Shown: piece by piece, positions 8,082-14,755 of the stretch
Position numbering within the stretch: position 1 is the first letter of the stretch
How the letters are laid out: each line of letters starts with the position of its first letter
From: an uncultured Oscillospiraceae bacterium
GTDB taxonomy: Bacteria > Bacillota > Clostridia > Oscillospirales > Ruminococcaceae
NCBI GenBank assembly: GCA_900540595.1
Contig: UQGL01000001.1
Coordinates: 1 to 64,000 of the forward strand
Direction: 5' to 3'
Length of the DNA: 64,000 nt
The notes under the pieces: generated by a model
The model's input: the letters and a program-made list of their open reading frames with translations, nothing else
Told to the model about the DNA's origin: nothing
The model's database searches: none
Translations under genes and position numbers: made by a program

Positions 8082-8381
8082 TCAATGCTTTACAAAAATT
8101 GTTGCAAGCTGCTTTCCAACAACGGCCTGCTGCCACAACCAGTAGAGATCAACCGCCGCTTCGACGGTTTCACCCTTATGTATGCCCGTGACGGTAAAGC
8201 CGCTGCGTTCAAACTGCTGGCTGATATAGCCCGCCGGGCGCAGATTCAGCCTGTGCAGGGCGCTGATCCTGCCGCCATCCAGCACTACCGTCTGGGTGTG
8301 AACGGTCCTCGGTTTTGGTTCGCGCTGGTCAATGTACTCCACCGCGTAGGCCGTTAGATTGATTGTCTTTTCAAACTCCAT
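8082..8381 (-). CDS. Hypothetical protein of the element
   Basis: About 99 residues, not recognised. I prefer the ATG at 8381 because GGAGGA (8391-8396) is 9 nt upstream; an ATG two codons earlier (8387) is possible. The sequence looks like a small mixed alpha/beta protein (VVLDGGRISALHRLNL; FTVTGIHKGETVEAAVDLYW). It forms a pair with the gene at 7791-8066. A rightward small-RNA promoter overlaps its start region. Confidence 0.6.
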   Translation of the reverse strand: MEFEKTINLTAYAVEYIDQREPKPRTVHTQTVVLDGGRISALHRLNLRPAGYISQQFERSGFTVTGIHKGETVEAAVDLYWLWQQAVVGKQLATIFVKH

Positions 8382-8492
8382 TTGCATTTGTCCTCCGTAT
8401 CGGTTATACTGAGGGCGGTAAAACGCTGTGTGCAATAGCTTTACCGCCTGCCGCTTTGGGTGTTGGTCGCACCTAAGGCGGCTTTTGTTTTT
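8382..8492 (+). ncRNA. Candidate small RNA with own promoter and terminator
   Basis: TTGCAT (8382-8387), a 17-bp spacer and TATACT (8405-8410) predict a start near 8417. The transcript would hold a hairpin with GGCGGTAAA / TTTACCGCC arms (8414-8448). A second hairpin with 13-nt arms (8450-8462 / 8470-8482) follows, and then TTTTGTTTTT. The product would be a structured RNA of about 75 nt with no open reading frame. It is antisense to the leader of the leftward genes. Confidence 0.6.
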
Positions 8493-8517
8493 GGGGTGGA
8501 TATCCGCCGGGGCTGGC

Positions 8518-8534
8518 GTGTCCAATGCGGACAC
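8518..8534. repeat. Hairpin GTGTCC-N5-GGACAC, copy 1
   Basis: A short inverted repeat with a 5-nt loop. The same six-base arms and loop length recur at 10765-10781 in this element. A perfect 14-bp palindrome, CGACAATTTTGTCG, lies nearby at 8570-8583. Confidence 0.5.
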
Positions 8535-8752
8535 ACTGCCAGTAGGGGCGAATTTTTTTGCGGGGGTGGCGACAATTTTGTCGGGGTTGGGCATTCAGCC
8601 CGGAGAAAAGCATTTCAGAGAAAAGAACATAGCTGCAAGATAAAAGCATCCAGCATCTGTTTTATATTTCTTTCAGGTGCATCCAAAACGACATCATTTT
8701 TTATAAATAAATGCATAGTATCGTAAAATTCAAGGGTATACCCCCGGCATTT

Positions 8753-8836
8753 GTTCCTTTTCCTCTCCTTTCTCCCCCTGCACCCCTCTTTTCTCTTCTT
8801 ATCTTCTTGCTTCTCTTCTTTTCTTTTCTCTTCTGT
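8753..8836 (+). other. Polypyrimidine tract
   Basis: About 84 nt of almost uninterrupted C and T on the plus strand, downstream of the stop of the leftward gene at 8866. The leftward mRNA would therefore carry a long purine-rich stretch with many GGAGA-like pieces. A palindrome, CCACCCTATAGGGTGG, follows at 8841-8856. Between 8493 and 8752 I see only the short palindromes listed separately. Confidence 0.6.
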
Positions 8837-8865
8837 AAGCCACCCTATAGGGTGGTATAGGGGGG

Positions 8866-9147
8866 CTATCCGTTTTTCTTCTCCCAGCGGGTATTTGCAC
8901 CATTACGGCCATAGGAAACCGCTTCTTCGTACGCCTGCTTTGATTCGTCGATGTATGGGCGTATCACGGAAAAGACCGAAAATGCACCTTGCGTCAGTGT
9001 CAGTTCGTCAACATCCTCCCCGCTAAAATATTGAAATGCTGCTTTCAGGCCCTTTCCCGCATCGGCGTCTGATACGCTTTCTATAACAGGCCGCTGAAAT
9101 TCAAACATCTTCCACCATGTCGGGCCTTTTTTCTTTCTCATCATCAA
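8866..9147 (-). CDS. DUF6291-like phage protein
   Basis: A 93-residue protein resembling DUF6291 proteins of Firmicutes phages: an aromatic start (WWKMFEF), a YFSGEDVDELT segment, IRPYIDESKQAYEEAVSYG, and the basic end GRNGANTRWEKK. Such proteins usually sit near replication genes in prophages; their function is unknown. The start overlaps the stop of the HTH gene at 9144-9365 by 4 nt. No replisome gene follows, so the module may be truncated. Confidence 0.65.
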   Translation of the reverse strand: MMMRKKKGPTWWKMFEFQRPVIESVSDADAGKGLKAAFQYFSGEDVDELTLTQGAFSVFSVIRPYIDESKQAYEEAVSYGRNGANTRWEKKNG

Positions 9148-9365
9148 ACGGCCCTTTTGTGGTCAAAGAAATACTTGCCGTATTCCTCCGGCGAGATACC
9201 CAGCGCGGCGGCGATCTTCTCGATCTGCCATGCATCGAAGGGCTGTGCGCCGGTCATGCGGGCGGTCATCGTGCTGGACGCCATCCCGGCGGCGCGGGCG
9301 ACCTCATTTTGCGACATTTCGCACTGCGCAAAACGAACGCGCAGGTTATAAAATGGCTTGTACAT
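9144..9365 (-). CDS. Small HTH protein of the element
   Basis: A 73-residue DNA-binding protein with a helix-turn-helix around residues 18-42 (MSQNEVARAAGMASSTMTARM) and an IAAALGISPEEY end, a Cro/excisionase-like layout. A strong AAGGAGG site precedes the start, inside the end of the small gene upstream. It could be an excision or regulatory factor of the element. The family is clear; the role is not. Confidence 0.7.
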   Translation of the reverse strand: MYKPFYNLRVRFAQCEMSQNEVARAAGMASSTMTARMTGAQPFDAWQIEKIAAALGISPEEYGKYFFDHKRAV

Positions 9366-9379
9366 GCTTTCTCCCTCCT

Positions 9380-9517
9380 TTATGGCCTGTAAGCCCGCTC
9401 AACCGTCTCGGCCAGAGCGACGGCCTGCTCCTGCGCCCCGTCGGAGCATTGCCGGGCATAATCGCGCAGGGCCCGCACGATCAACTGCTTTTCGTATTCA
9501 GTAGCGTAGATTACCAT
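9380..9517 (-). CDS. Small hypothetical protein (45 residues)
   Basis: A 45-codon gene whose ATG (9517-9515) shares its first base with the stop codon of the gene upstream (TGATG). Its stop lies 14 nt before the next start. The protein is acidic and helical, with a stretch ARQCSDGAQEQAVALAETVE. The tight packing within the leftward cluster supports it as real. No family is recognised. Confidence 0.55.
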   Translation of the reverse strand: MVIYATEYEKQLIVRALRDYARQCSDGAQEQAVALAETVERAYRP

Positions 9518-9780
9518 CAGACATTCACCTCTTTCAACTTCTCTGTAAACTCCTGCTGCAGACGGGCTTGCACGGCCACGACCTGCCGCAGCTCGGTAAT
9601 GCTACCATCCTCAACGCCGGCGCGGACGCAATCAGCAACAGCGGCCCGAAGCGCTGCATTTAAGCTGCCATAATACTTGGCGTTTGCCAGCATCGTACTT
9701 TTCCCACCGCGGATCGGCTTGCCGACTGCGTATTGCAGCGAATCCGCTGTAATGGCTACTTCATCGGATAAAATAATCAT
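9517..9780 (-). CDS. Hypothetical phage-type protein
   Basis: An 87-residue protein. The start at 9780 is chosen from the AAGGAG site ahead of it. The pattern LQYAVGKP...KYYGSLNAALRA, then a coiled C-terminal helix, resembles small DUF5405-like proteins of phages and mobile elements, but I am not certain of the family. It lies between the Cro-like gene and the 45-residue gene in one transcript. Confidence 0.6.
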   Translation of the reverse strand: MIILSDEVAITADSLQYAVGKPIRGGKSTMLANAKYYGSLNAALRAAVADCVRAGVEDGSITELRQVVAVQARLQQEFTEKLKEVNV

Positions 9781-9905
9781 GTTTCTAAACTCCTTTGTGT
9801 TTGAATCCCCGTCAGCGCCTGAAAATCGGCAGTAGCGGCGGTTTTGACGGGTGGGGGTATATCCCAGTATACCCGGCGGGTACAGTGCCCCCAAATATGC
9901 ATATT

Positions 9906-10106
9906 TTAGCCCCCATTCTGGATGATTTCCTCCGGCTCACAGTGCAGAGCGCGGGCAATGCGTACAACGGTAATTGCCTTGCAACTGCCCCGGCGGCGAA
10001 TCGTGTTGAAGTTCTGGTTGGTCATTTCCATGGCCTGCGCCAGCTCCGTGACGGTCATACCGCGCTTTGCCGCTAATAGCTCGATTTTCTGCGTGTTGAT
10101 TTTCAT
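9906..10106 (-). CDS. Cro-like XRE family regulator
   Basis: A 66-residue single-domain helix-turn-helix protein (MTVTELAQAMEMTNQNFNTI at about 16-35). It is the first gene of the leftward cluster. It is divergent from the larger repressor at 10244-10759, with the promoter and operator region shared between them. By analogy with lambdoid and Firmicutes phages it would act as Cro, opposing the larger repressor. That role is inferred from the layout. Confidence 0.78.
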   Translation of the reverse strand: MKINTQKIELLAAKRGMTVTELAQAMEMTNQNFNTIRRRGSCKAITVVRIARALHCEPEEIIQNGG

Positions 10107-10126
10107 TTGTGGTTCACCTCTTTTAG

Positions 10127-10219
10127 ATATTCATTTGAATGCATTGTATAGCATTCAAATGAATATGTCAATACTTTTTTACTATTCATCTTGAATGTTA
10201 TTTTCCTTTGTGGTATTAT
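10127..10219. promoter_or_regulatory. Divergent promoters with three operators
   Basis: The leftward promoter is TTGACA (10171-10166), a 17-bp spacer and TACAAT (10148-10143). The rightward promoter is TTGAAT (10191-10196), a 17-bp spacer and TATTAT (10214-10219). Three sites of the form ATTCA-N2/3-TGAAT lie at 10129-10140, 10153-10164 and 10184-10196. The first two are arms of a 16-bp perfect inverted repeat (10127-10142 / 10151-10166). The third overlaps the rightward -35. Confidence 0.75.
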
Positions 10220-10243
10220 TCTTCAAAATGGGGGGTGGTATTG

Positions 10244-10759
10244 GTGAGCGAACTTGACATGAAGGGAATAGGAAAAAATATTCGCATACTAAGACAAAAT
10301 CACAAAATGACTCAAAAGCAACTCGCAGAAGCAACCGGGTTGGCTACCATCACAATACAACAGTATGAACGCGGTATAAGGGAACCACGTTTTGATAATT
10401 TAACAAGAATCGCTAAAGCTCTAAATGTTTCTCCCATAGTTTTTACTATTCCAGGGCTTGAGGTTCTAAGTGATGAGGAAGCCGAAAAGATCAAGAATCA
10501 TGTTCCCTCAAAAGAAGCCCAACTTCTCAATGAGCAACTGCAGAAAAAAAATCAAGAAGGCCTCGAACTTTTTGGGCACCTGATTGGTACAAATAATGTC
10601 CTATTACTGCTAGATGCTGTCTCGGTAATGAACTCAAACGGTATAGATGAAGCCGTCAAGCGTTTTTTGGAAGTCGCTGAAATCCCTAAATATCAACACG
10701 AGGACTGTGAGCCCGCGGAGACTATAGAAATTTCTCCCCTCTGGCCCGACCAGAAATAA
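10244..10759 (+). CDS. cI-like XRE repressor
   Basis: A 171-residue regulator. The N-terminal helix-turn-helix reads MTQKQLAEATGLATITIQQY, and a helical C-terminal region of about 100 residues follows. There is no Ala-Gly cleavage site or LexA-type protease motif, so it is not a self-cleaving repressor. I chose the GTG at 10244, preceded by GGGGGTGG. Its codon use is clearly more A+T-rich than the chromosome around it. It should repress the element through the three operators. Confidence 0.8.
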   Translation: MSELDMKGIGKNIRILRQNHKMTQKQLAEATGLATITIQQYERGIREPRFDNLTRIAKALNVSPIVFTIPGLEVLSDEEAEKIKNHVPSKEAQLLNEQLQKKNQEGLELFGHLIGTNNVLLLLDAVSVMNSNGIDEAVKRFLEVAEIPKYQHEDCEPAETIEISPLWPDQK

Positions 10760-10764
10760 TTCAC

Positions 10765-10781
10765 GTGTCCACCCCGGACAC
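10765..10781. repeat. Hairpin GTGTCC-N5-GGACAC, copy 2
   Basis: Second copy of the short inverted repeat seen at 8518-8534, here just after the repressor stop and before dinD. It may be a weak terminator or a processing site. Confidence 0.45.
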
Positions 10782-10834
10782 ATTCTCCCCCAACGCCCCG
10801 GCGGGGCACTATCTGCACATAAGGAGTTGACACC

Positions 10835-11665
10835 ATGGCAGACATCGAAAAATACAGCGAGGCCACTTTCGAGAACATCAGGCACACCAACGAATACGGT
10901 CAAGAGTTCTGGTATGCGCGGGAGCTGCAGCAGGCTCTTGAATATAGCCAGTGGCGGCGCTTTGAAGAAACCATTGAGCGCGCGAAAACCGCCTGTCTGC
11001 AAAGCGAGAACAGCATTGAAGACCATTTTGCCAACGTCGGCAAAATGGTTTCCATCGGCTCCGGTGCGCAGCGTGAGATCGACGACATCATGCTCTCCCG
11101 CTATGCCTGCTACTTAATTGTGATGAACGGCGATCCGCGCAAGCAGATCATAGCCGTGGGGCAAACCTACTTTGCCGTAAAGACGCGCCAACAGGAGTTA
11201 GTAGACAACTACGACCAGCTGACAGAGGATCAGAAGCGCCTCGCCATCCGCGACGAGATCAAGCGGCACAATAAGTCCCTGGCCGAGGCTGCGCAGATGG
11301 CCGGGGTTGAGACCTCGCTCGACTATGCTACCTTCCAGAATTACGGCTACATGGGCCTGTACGGAGGGCTGAAAGCGCAGGACATCAAGCGCCGCAAGGG
11401 CTTGAAGAAAAGCCAAGACATACTTGACCACATGGGCAGTACGGAACTTGCAGCTAACCTCTTCCGCGCCACACAGACAGACGAAAAGCTCCGCCGGGAG
11501 AATGTGCAGGGCAAGGACGCCGCCAACCGCACACATTACGAGGTCGGGGCCAAGGTACGGCAGACTATCGCCGAGCTGGGCGGCACAATGCCGGAGGATC
11601 TCCCGACGCCGGAGAAGAGCGTCAAGCAGCTTGCCCGGGAGCAAGAGAAACAACTGAAAAAGTGA
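10835..11665 (+). CDS. dinD: DinD-family DNA damage-inducible protein
   Basis: A 276-residue homologue of DinD, close to the 274 residues of the E. coli protein. The N-terminal BRO-like domain contains NEYGQEFWYARELQQALEY, and the family segments SRYACYLIVMNGDPRKQIIA and NYGYMGLYGG follow. In E. coli, DinD is SOS-induced and inhibits RecA filaments. Here it sits between the repressor and the integrase on the same strand. BRO-type domains also occur in phage antirepressors, so it could link DNA damage to induction of the element. That is inference. Confidence 0.88.
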   Translation: MADIEKYSEATFENIRHTNEYGQEFWYARELQQALEYSQWRRFEETIERAKTACLQSENSIEDHFANVGKMVSIGSGAQREIDDIMLSRYACYLIVMNGDPRKQIIAVGQTYFAVKTRQQELVDNYDQLTEDQKRLAIRDEIKRHNKSLAEAAQMAGVETSLDYATFQNYGYMGLYGGLKAQDIKRRKGLKKSQDILDHMGSTELAANLFRATQTDEKLRRENVQGKDAANRTHYEVGAKVRQTIAELGGTMPEDLPTPEKSVKQLAREQEKQLKK

Positions 11666-11766
11666 TTCCCTACGCCCCGGCGGGTGTATATATAATTCGT
11701 CGATTTAAACCGCTAAATTATATAAAGCAAAAATGGCTGTGCCGGATGATTGAAAGCCTATAAACA

Positions 11767-11804
11767 GAAAAAACCGCCCCCGGCGGCAACCGGGAACGGT
11801 TTTG
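11767..11804 (+). terminator. Hairpin before int, probable weak terminator
   Basis: An interrupted stem (AACCG...CCCGG / CCGGG...CGGTT) is followed by TTTTGAAT. It lies about 100 nt after dinD. A second imperfect inverted repeat (AAAGAGG...CCTCTTT, about 11822-11863) lies in the int leader. Confidence 0.5.
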
Positions 11805-11903
11805 AATAGATGCTCACCCCAAAAGAGGAATAAGCCCCCAAACACGCTTATTATACCTCTTTCGGGTGGGCTTGTCAAAGTGTACCCAAGGAGGTTTTAT
11901 TTT

Positions 11904-12974
11904 ATGGGTAAACGTACAAATACGGCCCGCTGGACGGGCAAGATGTGGCGCATCGACGTCCAGCACGACGGCCAGCGCAAGAGCTTTTACAGCAGCAAGC
12001 CGGGCCGCACCGGCCAGCGTGAGGCCAACGCCAAGGCGGACGCATGGCTTGACGACGGCATAAACCCGCGCGGGGAGCATGTGGCCGCCCTGTACCCGCG
12101 GTGGTTTGCCACGATGCAGGAGACGACCAGCGCGGGCAACTGCCGCAATATTGCAAGCCGCTGGAAAATCTGGATTCTGCCGCTGATCGGCAACAAGCGC
12201 ATTACCTCATTGACCGAACAGGACGTGCAGGAGGTCGTAAACAAAGCCTATTCGGCGGGCAAGAGCAAAAAGACGCTCAAAAGCCTGTGTGCAGATATGC
12301 GGGCCTTCTTCAAATACTGTCGCCTGTGCAAGCTGTCCACGTTCAACCCGGAGGCGCTGCACATACCCGCCGGGGCGCGGTACAAGGGCAAGCAGGTCTT
12401 GCAGCCCGCCGACCTCGTGAAGCTGTTCAACACCGGCACGACCACATACCGGGGCCAGACTGTGCCCGATGAATACATCAACGCATACCGCTTTCAAGTC
12501 TTGACCGGTTTGCGCCCAGGCGAGGTGATCGGGCTTGACTGGGCAGACATCCGCGGCAACACCGTCCACATCTGCCGATCAGTCAATATCAAGGGCGAAC
12601 AGACGCGCGGCAAGAACGAAAACGCGGTGCGGTCCTTCACTGTGTCCGCACTGGCCCGGCGGGTGCTGGACGATCAGCGGGAGATCACCGGCGGCGCCGG
12701 CAGTGTGTTTCGCATTGCCAGCGAGCCACACTATTACCGCCGCTGGAAAGCCTACTGCACCGCCAACGGCTTGACGCCTTGCAGCTTGTACGAGCTGCGC
12801 CACACGTTTGTGTCGGTTGTCAAGACGCTGCCCGCCGGGGAGGTCAAAGACCTTGTGGGCCACAGCGAGGACATGGACACTTTCGGCGTGTACGCGCACA
12901 CTCTCGCCGGTGATGCAGAAAACACCGCGCGGGCCGTCAACGGCGTGTTCCTGCGCGTGCTGAAAAACGCTTGA
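11904..12974 (+). CDS. int: Tyrosine integrase of the element
   Basis: A 356-residue phage-type tyrosine recombinase that integrates and excises the element at tRNA-Pro. An arm-binding domain of about 50 residues and a SAM-like core-binding domain precede the catalytic domain. The catalytic residues are Arg204 (TGLRPGEV), probably Lys237, Arg299 in YELRHTF, His320 (VGHSED) and the nucleophile Tyr330 (FGVYAHT). Tyr296 replaces the first His of the usual HxxR box, a known variant. The start is ATG 11904 with AAGGAGG at 11888-11894. The gene lies next to attR, the usual position. Confidence 0.95.
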   Translation: MGKRTNTARWTGKMWRIDVQHDGQRKSFYSSKPGRTGQREANAKADAWLDDGINPRGEHVAALYPRWFATMQETTSAGNCRNIASRWKIWILPLIGNKRITSLTEQDVQEVVNKAYSAGKSKKTLKSLCADMRAFFKYCRLCKLSTFNPEALHIPAGARYKGKQVLQPADLVKLFNTGTTTYRGQTVPDEYINAYRFQVLTGLRPGEVIGLDWADIRGNTVHICRSVNIKGEQTRGKNENAVRSFTVSALARRVLDDQREITGGAGSVFRIASEPHYYRRWKAYCTANGLTPCSLYELRHTFVSVVKTLPAGEVKDLVGHSEDMDTFGVYAHTLAGDAENTARAVNGVFLRVLKNA

Positions 12975-12978
12975 ATCG

Positions 12979-12997
12979 TACCGCATTTTTTACCGCA
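12979..12997 (+). other. Candidate integrase arm sites, right pair
   Basis: Two direct TACCGCA copies at 12979-12985 and 12991-12997, with the same 12-bp spacing and orientation as the left pair at 7594-7612. They start 5 nt after the int stop codon. Confidence 0.65.
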
Positions 12998-13112
12998 CTT
13001 TTGATTTTTACAGCGCCCCGCATCACTCGCCCGCAAGAGCAAAACAACGCGTGTACGCTGTTATTTTATGCGTGCACGGATACAGTTTTCTTGCAAGTCA
13101 ACGGTTTTGGAC

Positions 13113-13137
13113 GGTTCGAGTCCTGTCACCTCGATAC
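13113..13137 (+). other. attR core of integrated element
   Basis: A 25-bp copy of the tRNA-Pro 3' end (identical to 7521-7545), the original end displaced by insertion. Between int and this site, 12998-13112 holds no gene. Confidence 0.9.
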
Positions 13138-13234
13138 TAAGAGTGTAAGCCTACAATACACCCCCTGTCTGTAAGCCATGGAAAAGCAACTTCTATGATT
13201 TCCAGACGGTCGAAGCCGGTGCTTCACACTCCAT

Positions 13235-13275
13235 TGCCCGTTTTGCATGAAAATGCAGAGCGGGCGTTTTTATTT
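13235..13275 (+). terminator. Probable original terminator of tRNA-Pro
   Basis: A hairpin (GCCCG with TTTTGCAT / ATGCAGAG and CGGGC) is followed by GTTTTTATTT. It lies just outside attR. It probably ended the tRNA-Pro transcript before the element inserted. Confidence 0.65.
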
Positions 13276-13327
13276 GCATGGCAGAAAAGCCGTTTTCGCC
13301 CCTTCCCTCCCTGTGCAGTATTTCCTG

Positions 13328-13356
13328 TTGTGTTTTCCCTGCAAAAAAGCTATAAT
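13328..13356 (+). promoter_or_regulatory. Promoter of the ClC gene
   Basis: TTGTGT (13328-13333), a 17-bp spacer and TATAAT (13351-13356), 34 nt before the start codon. Confidence 0.65.
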
Positions 13357-13389
13357 AATTTCAAATTTTTCTTTTTTTCGGGAGGGCCT

Positions 13390-14700
13390 ATGGAAAGGAT
13401 CAAGCGTCATCTTCGCAGTGCCGCCGGGTATCTGCTTGTCTGTGCCAAATGGCTGGCGTTGGCCGCGCTGGTCGGCTGTGTTGTGGGGCCGCTGGGGGCG
13501 GCGTTCGGGCTGGCTCTGAACTGGGCCAACGCCACCCGCGCCGCGCAGCCGTGGCTGCTGTATCTGCTGCCTGCGGCGGGCCTTGTCATCGTATTTCTGT
13601 ACGAGCATCTTGACCCGGACGGCGGCGGCTCGACCAATCAGGTCTTTGTGTCCGTGCGGGAGCATAAGCCCCTGACCCTGCGCACAGCACCGCTGATCTT
13701 CGCCTCCACCGTCATGACCCATCTGTTCGGCGGTTCCAGCGGCCGCGAGGGTGCCGCGCTGCTGCTGGGCGGCTCGGTATCCGGGCAGCTCGGCAAGGCG
13801 CTGCATCTGGAAAACCACGACTGCTGCCTGATGACGATGTGCGGCATGGCGGGTGCGTTCTCGGCCATCTTCGGCACGCCGCTGGCTGCCACCATCTTTA
13901 CGCTTGAGGTCGTGGATGTCGGCTCGATGCAGTACGCCGCACTGCTCCCCTGCCTGCTCTCGGCGCTGCTGGGCGTCTTTATCAGCGGGCAGATGGGCCA
14001 TGCGCCCGAGGCCTTTGTGCTGCAGGCCGGGGCCGATGCAACGCCGCTGAATCTTGTGCGTGTCATCGTGCTGGGGGCGCTGCTGGCCGCGCTGAGCATC
14101 TTCTTCTGCGAGCTGCTGCATGCAGCGCCCAAGCTCTACAAAAAATTTCTGCCCAACGCCTATCTGCGCGTTGCGGCGGGCGGCGTGCTGATTCTGGCGC
14201 TGACAAAGCTGCTCGGCACGACCGACTACAACGGCGCCGGTGCCGCCGTCATCGAGGCCGCCATCAACGGCGAGGCCGTTCCGTATGCGTTCCTGTTAAA
14301 AATGCTGTTCACCGCGCTGACCTTGGGCGCAGGCTTCAAGGGCGGCGAGATTGTTCCCATCTTCTTCACCGGGGCGACCTTTGGCTGCGTGGCCGCGCCG
14401 CTGCTGGGCCTGCCGCCGCAGCTGGGCGCTGCGCTGGGCATGGTCGCGCTGTTCTGCGGCTGCACCAACAGCCCGCTGGCGTCCATCTGTCTGGCGATCG
14501 AGGTCTTTGGCGGGCAGTGCATCTCCCTGTTTGCACTGGCCTGTGCCGTTTCCTACATGCTGTCGAGTTATTTCAGCCTTTACCGTGAGCAGCACTTTCT
14601 GCACTCCAAGCTGCGGATCGTTGGTGTGCAGCGCGTACACGGCAAATGGGCCGAAACGGATGCCAAGCATTTTACCACAAACGATGACGGCGAAAATTAG
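13390..14700 (+). CDS. ClC-family chloride or fluoride channel/antiporter
   Basis: A 436-residue ClC membrane protein with about 10-12 helices. The selectivity region GSSGREGAALLLGGS contains the gating Glu of the GREG motif, and GGEIVPIFFTGATFGC matches the second half of the pore. It has no C-terminal CBS domains. Whether it moves chloride or fluoride, and whether as channel or antiporter, cannot be settled from sequence by eye. The start is ATG 13390, preceded by GGGAGGG. It is the first chromosomal gene after the integrated element. Confidence 0.88.
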   Translation: MERIKRHLRSAAGYLLVCAKWLALAALVGCVVGPLGAAFGLALNWANATRAAQPWLLYLLPAAGLVIVFLYEHLDPDGGGSTNQVFVSVREHKPLTLRTAPLIFASTVMTHLFGGSSGREGAALLLGGSVSGQLGKALHLENHDCCLMTMCGMAGAFSAIFGTPLAATIFTLEVVDVGSMQYAALLPCLLSALLGVFISGQMGHAPEAFVLQAGADATPLNLVRVIVLGALLAALSIFFCELLHAAPKLYKKFLPNAYLRVAAGGVLILALTKLLGTTDYNGAGAAVIEAAINGEAVPYAFLLKMLFTALTLGAGFKGGEIVPIFFTGATFGCVAAPLLGLPPQLGAALGMVALFCGCTNSPLASICLAIEVFGGQCISLFALACAVSYMLSSYFSLYREQHFLHSKLRIVGVQRVHGKWAETDAKHFTTNDDGEN

Positions 14701-14729
14701 TTGCGGGAACGCTGTTTCCATGGTATAAT
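14701..14729 (+). promoter_or_regulatory. Promoter of alr-lepA
   Basis: TTGCGG (14701-14706), a 17-bp spacer and TATAAT (14724-14729). The ribosome binding site GGAGGG overlaps an earlier ATG that I reject as the start. Confidence 0.7.
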
Positions 14730-14755
14730 TAAGTGTTATGGAGGGATGGGCGTTT

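Larger units (their letters stand above)
7546..13137 (+). mobile_element. Integrated element in tRNA-Pro
   Basis: A 5.6-kb element bounded by the 25-bp tRNA-Pro repeat, with the integrase gene at its right end. Leftward it carries a Cro-like gene and six small genes, including a DUF6291-like phage protein. Rightward it carries a cI-like repressor, dinD and int. No replication, capsid or conjugation genes are visible, so it is a minimal element, a satellite or a decayed prophage. The chromosomal palindrome repeats that are frequent elsewhere are absent inside it. Confidence 0.88.

Noticed and set aside
8541..8560. A GTAGGGGCGAA stretch in the integrated element resembling a repeat end.
   Set aside because: No palindromic core or matching CCCCTAC end follows, so it is not a member of the repeat family.
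13195..13389. An N-terminal extension of the ClC protein.
   Set aside because: This part covers a terminator hairpin and the promoter of the gene. The ATG at 13390 has the ribosome binding site.
14738..14755. An earlier ATG for alr.
   Set aside because: This ATG immediately precedes the GGAGGG ribosome binding site and the extra six codons are not part of the family.
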